Shown here: positions 63,131 through 64,000 of the stretch, piece by piece
Layout of the letters: each line of letters opens with the position of its first letter
Numbering within the stretch: position 1 is the stretch's first letter
Program-made: the position numbers and the translations under genes
The notes under the pieces: generated by a model
Told to the model about the DNA's origin: nothing
Database searches by the model: none
Seen by the model: the letters and a program-made list of their open reading frames with translations, nothing else
Assembly: GCA_930367215.1 (NCBI GenBank)
Contig: OV884059.1
Span: 99,560,993-99,624,992, forward strand
Direction: 5' to 3'
Source: Pollenia angustigena
Taxonomy: Eukaryota; Arthropoda; Insecta; Diptera; Polleniidae
DNA: 64,000 nucleotides

Positions 63131-64000
63131 TTATTTTACTCCAATTCGATTTCCAAGACCAAGGCTGATTTTCTCAACATATTTTGCATATAACAACTCC
63201 AGTATAAATACAATTAGAGAAACACACATACCGAATAAGAAAAAAAGAAATATAGTCTTAAAATAATTAAAATCTAAAAGCACATCGCTGCTTTCAGATT
63301 CACTAAAGAAACGAATTTCTCCACTATGAATGCCATCGGAGTTAGTGTCTTCTATAAATTTAGCTAGAATACCTGATTCCATTATATATTTCAAATAACG
63401 ATTGAATAACTGAAGATAAGGTAAGTCTCGCCGTGCGGTAAAATACTCCTGCTTTGTAAAGATTGCTTCATTGATTTTATACATACGAGGAACTTTGAGA
63501 TAACGCTGCTGAGAGAATATGAAGTCCAACTTGTTTTCATAGGCCATGGACAAATATGAATTATTCAGGTCACTGTGGGCTTGCAACCCTTCGCGTACAC
63601 TAACAATTTTTGTGTTGTTGACTATGAATTCTCTTATATCAGGTAACTTGACTAAAAAATTATAATTATCTTGAGTTGTTAGAAATTGATGAGAAGTTTT
63701 GTTTAAATCCTCCAATTTTTCAATTTTCGCTTCATAAATATCTTGCACGAAAAGGGTGGATAATTTGGCCAAATACAAATTGGTCAAAATGAAACCATTG
63801 ATGAACATCAGAAAATAAACCAGTTTTTGCGTAAAAGTTTCGACTTTAAAATTTGCGTGATATTGGCAAATGAACACGGCCAGAACATACAAAGCGGATT
63901 TGCCAAAATCTAACTTATTCGTATAGTGTTGCAGGTAGTAAATAAAAGACACTGCAAAAACGCAAAATAACAGCAGTAGCAGAATAAAAGATCTGGTGGT
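63131..64000 (-). CDS. Divergent ionotropic receptor paralogue, C-terminal part, runs off the right edge
   Basis: The frame is open from the window edge (64000) to a TAA at 63131, 289 codons. The first in-window Val (GTG at 63952) is not a start: the upstream residues TTRSFILLLLLFCVFAV are in frame and form M1. It has the pore segment (LDFGKSALYVLAVFICQY), M2 ending NLYLAKLSTLF, the second ligand-binding lobe and M3 (FKTIFLFFLFGMCVSLIVFI). Counting by eye, about 44 of 272 aligned residues differ from the complete copy at 14222-16024, about 84% identity, with M2 and M3 almost unchanged. No stop or frameshift occurs. It ends about nine residues earlier than its paralogue (NRIGVK). The 5' half lies outside the window. 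Confidence 0.85.
   Translation of the reverse strand, partial: TTRSFILLLLLFCVFAVSFIYYLQHYTNKLDFGKSALYVLAVFICQYHANFKVETFTQKLVYFLMFINGFILTNLYLAKLSTLFVQDIYEAKIEKLEDLNKTSHQFLTTQDNYNFLVKLPDIREFIVNNTKIVSVREGLQAHSDLNNSYLSMAYENKLDFIFSQQRYLKVPRMYKINEAIFTKQEYFTARRDLPYLQLFNRYLKYIMESGILAKFIEDTNSDGIHSGEIRFFSESESSDVLLDFNYFKTIFLFFLFGMCVSLIVFILELLYAKYVEKISLGLGNRIGVK

Noticed and set aside
1..64000. CRISPR array, operon or bacterial defence system
   Set aside because: Intergenic composition, LINE/DNA transposon content and intronless insect receptors show nuclear insect DNA; no regularly spaced short repeats with unique spacers were seen.

Overview
The window looks like AT-rich, transposon-dense intergenic DNA from a higher fly (cyclorrhaphan, probably calyptrate such as a blow fly or house-fly relative). 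This is inferred from two intronless insect ionotropic-receptor-like genes, jockey-type LINEs, a Helitron ending in CGGGTCAGCTAG, piggyBac, hAT and mariner remnants, Penelope-like elements, and the fly-typical repeat with an ATACCCTCCACC terminus. No prokaryotic genes, rRNA, true tRNA or CRISPR array were seen.

Host genes. Only three pieces look like host coding sequence. An open frame runs in from the left edge (2-187, +) and may be the last exon of an unrecognised gene. A complete 600-residue divergent ionotropic receptor lies at 14222-16024 (-). The C-terminal part of a close paralogue lies at 63131-64000 (-) and continues beyond the right edge. The two receptors are about 84% identical over 272 aligned residues (counted by eye) and share 3' flanking sequence, so they are a tandem duplication now separated by about 47 kb of mobile DNA.

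Layout. 1-14 kb: a tRNA-derived SINE, TIR elements, a 3 kb foldback element (8828-11795) that splits a LINE reverse-transcriptase frame with an 8-bp target duplication, and a Penelope-like remnant with inverted arms carrying hammerhead-like hairpins. 16-25 kb: a palindrome-rich MITE, a piggyBac pseudogene, and a TTAA-flanked element between 1-kb direct repeats that itself holds a 1.26-kb insertion with a 16-bp target duplication. 27-35 kb: dispersed repeats, a decayed LINE RT, and a second piggyBac whose intron holds a LINE RNase H fragment. 36-45.6 kb: three related jockey-type LINE copies; the plus-strand copy has nearly intact ORF1 and ORF2 overlapping by ATGA. 46-47 kb and 55.3-56.2 kb: two inverted copies of a fragment resembling Maverick/Polinton capsid and adenain-like protease sequence. 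50.2-53.7 kb: a Helitron with nested hAT, mariner and foldback remnants. 56-62.7 kb: several MITEs and a second Penelope-like element with a mutated RT active site, interrupted by a repeat that carries a 153-bp tandem array.

Apart from the receptors, and perhaps the left-edge exon, essentially nothing appears functional. The window reads as a stratified graveyard in which precise target duplications let the order of several insertions be read directly. Boundaries of decayed repeats are approximate, and family assignments rest on motifs read by eye.
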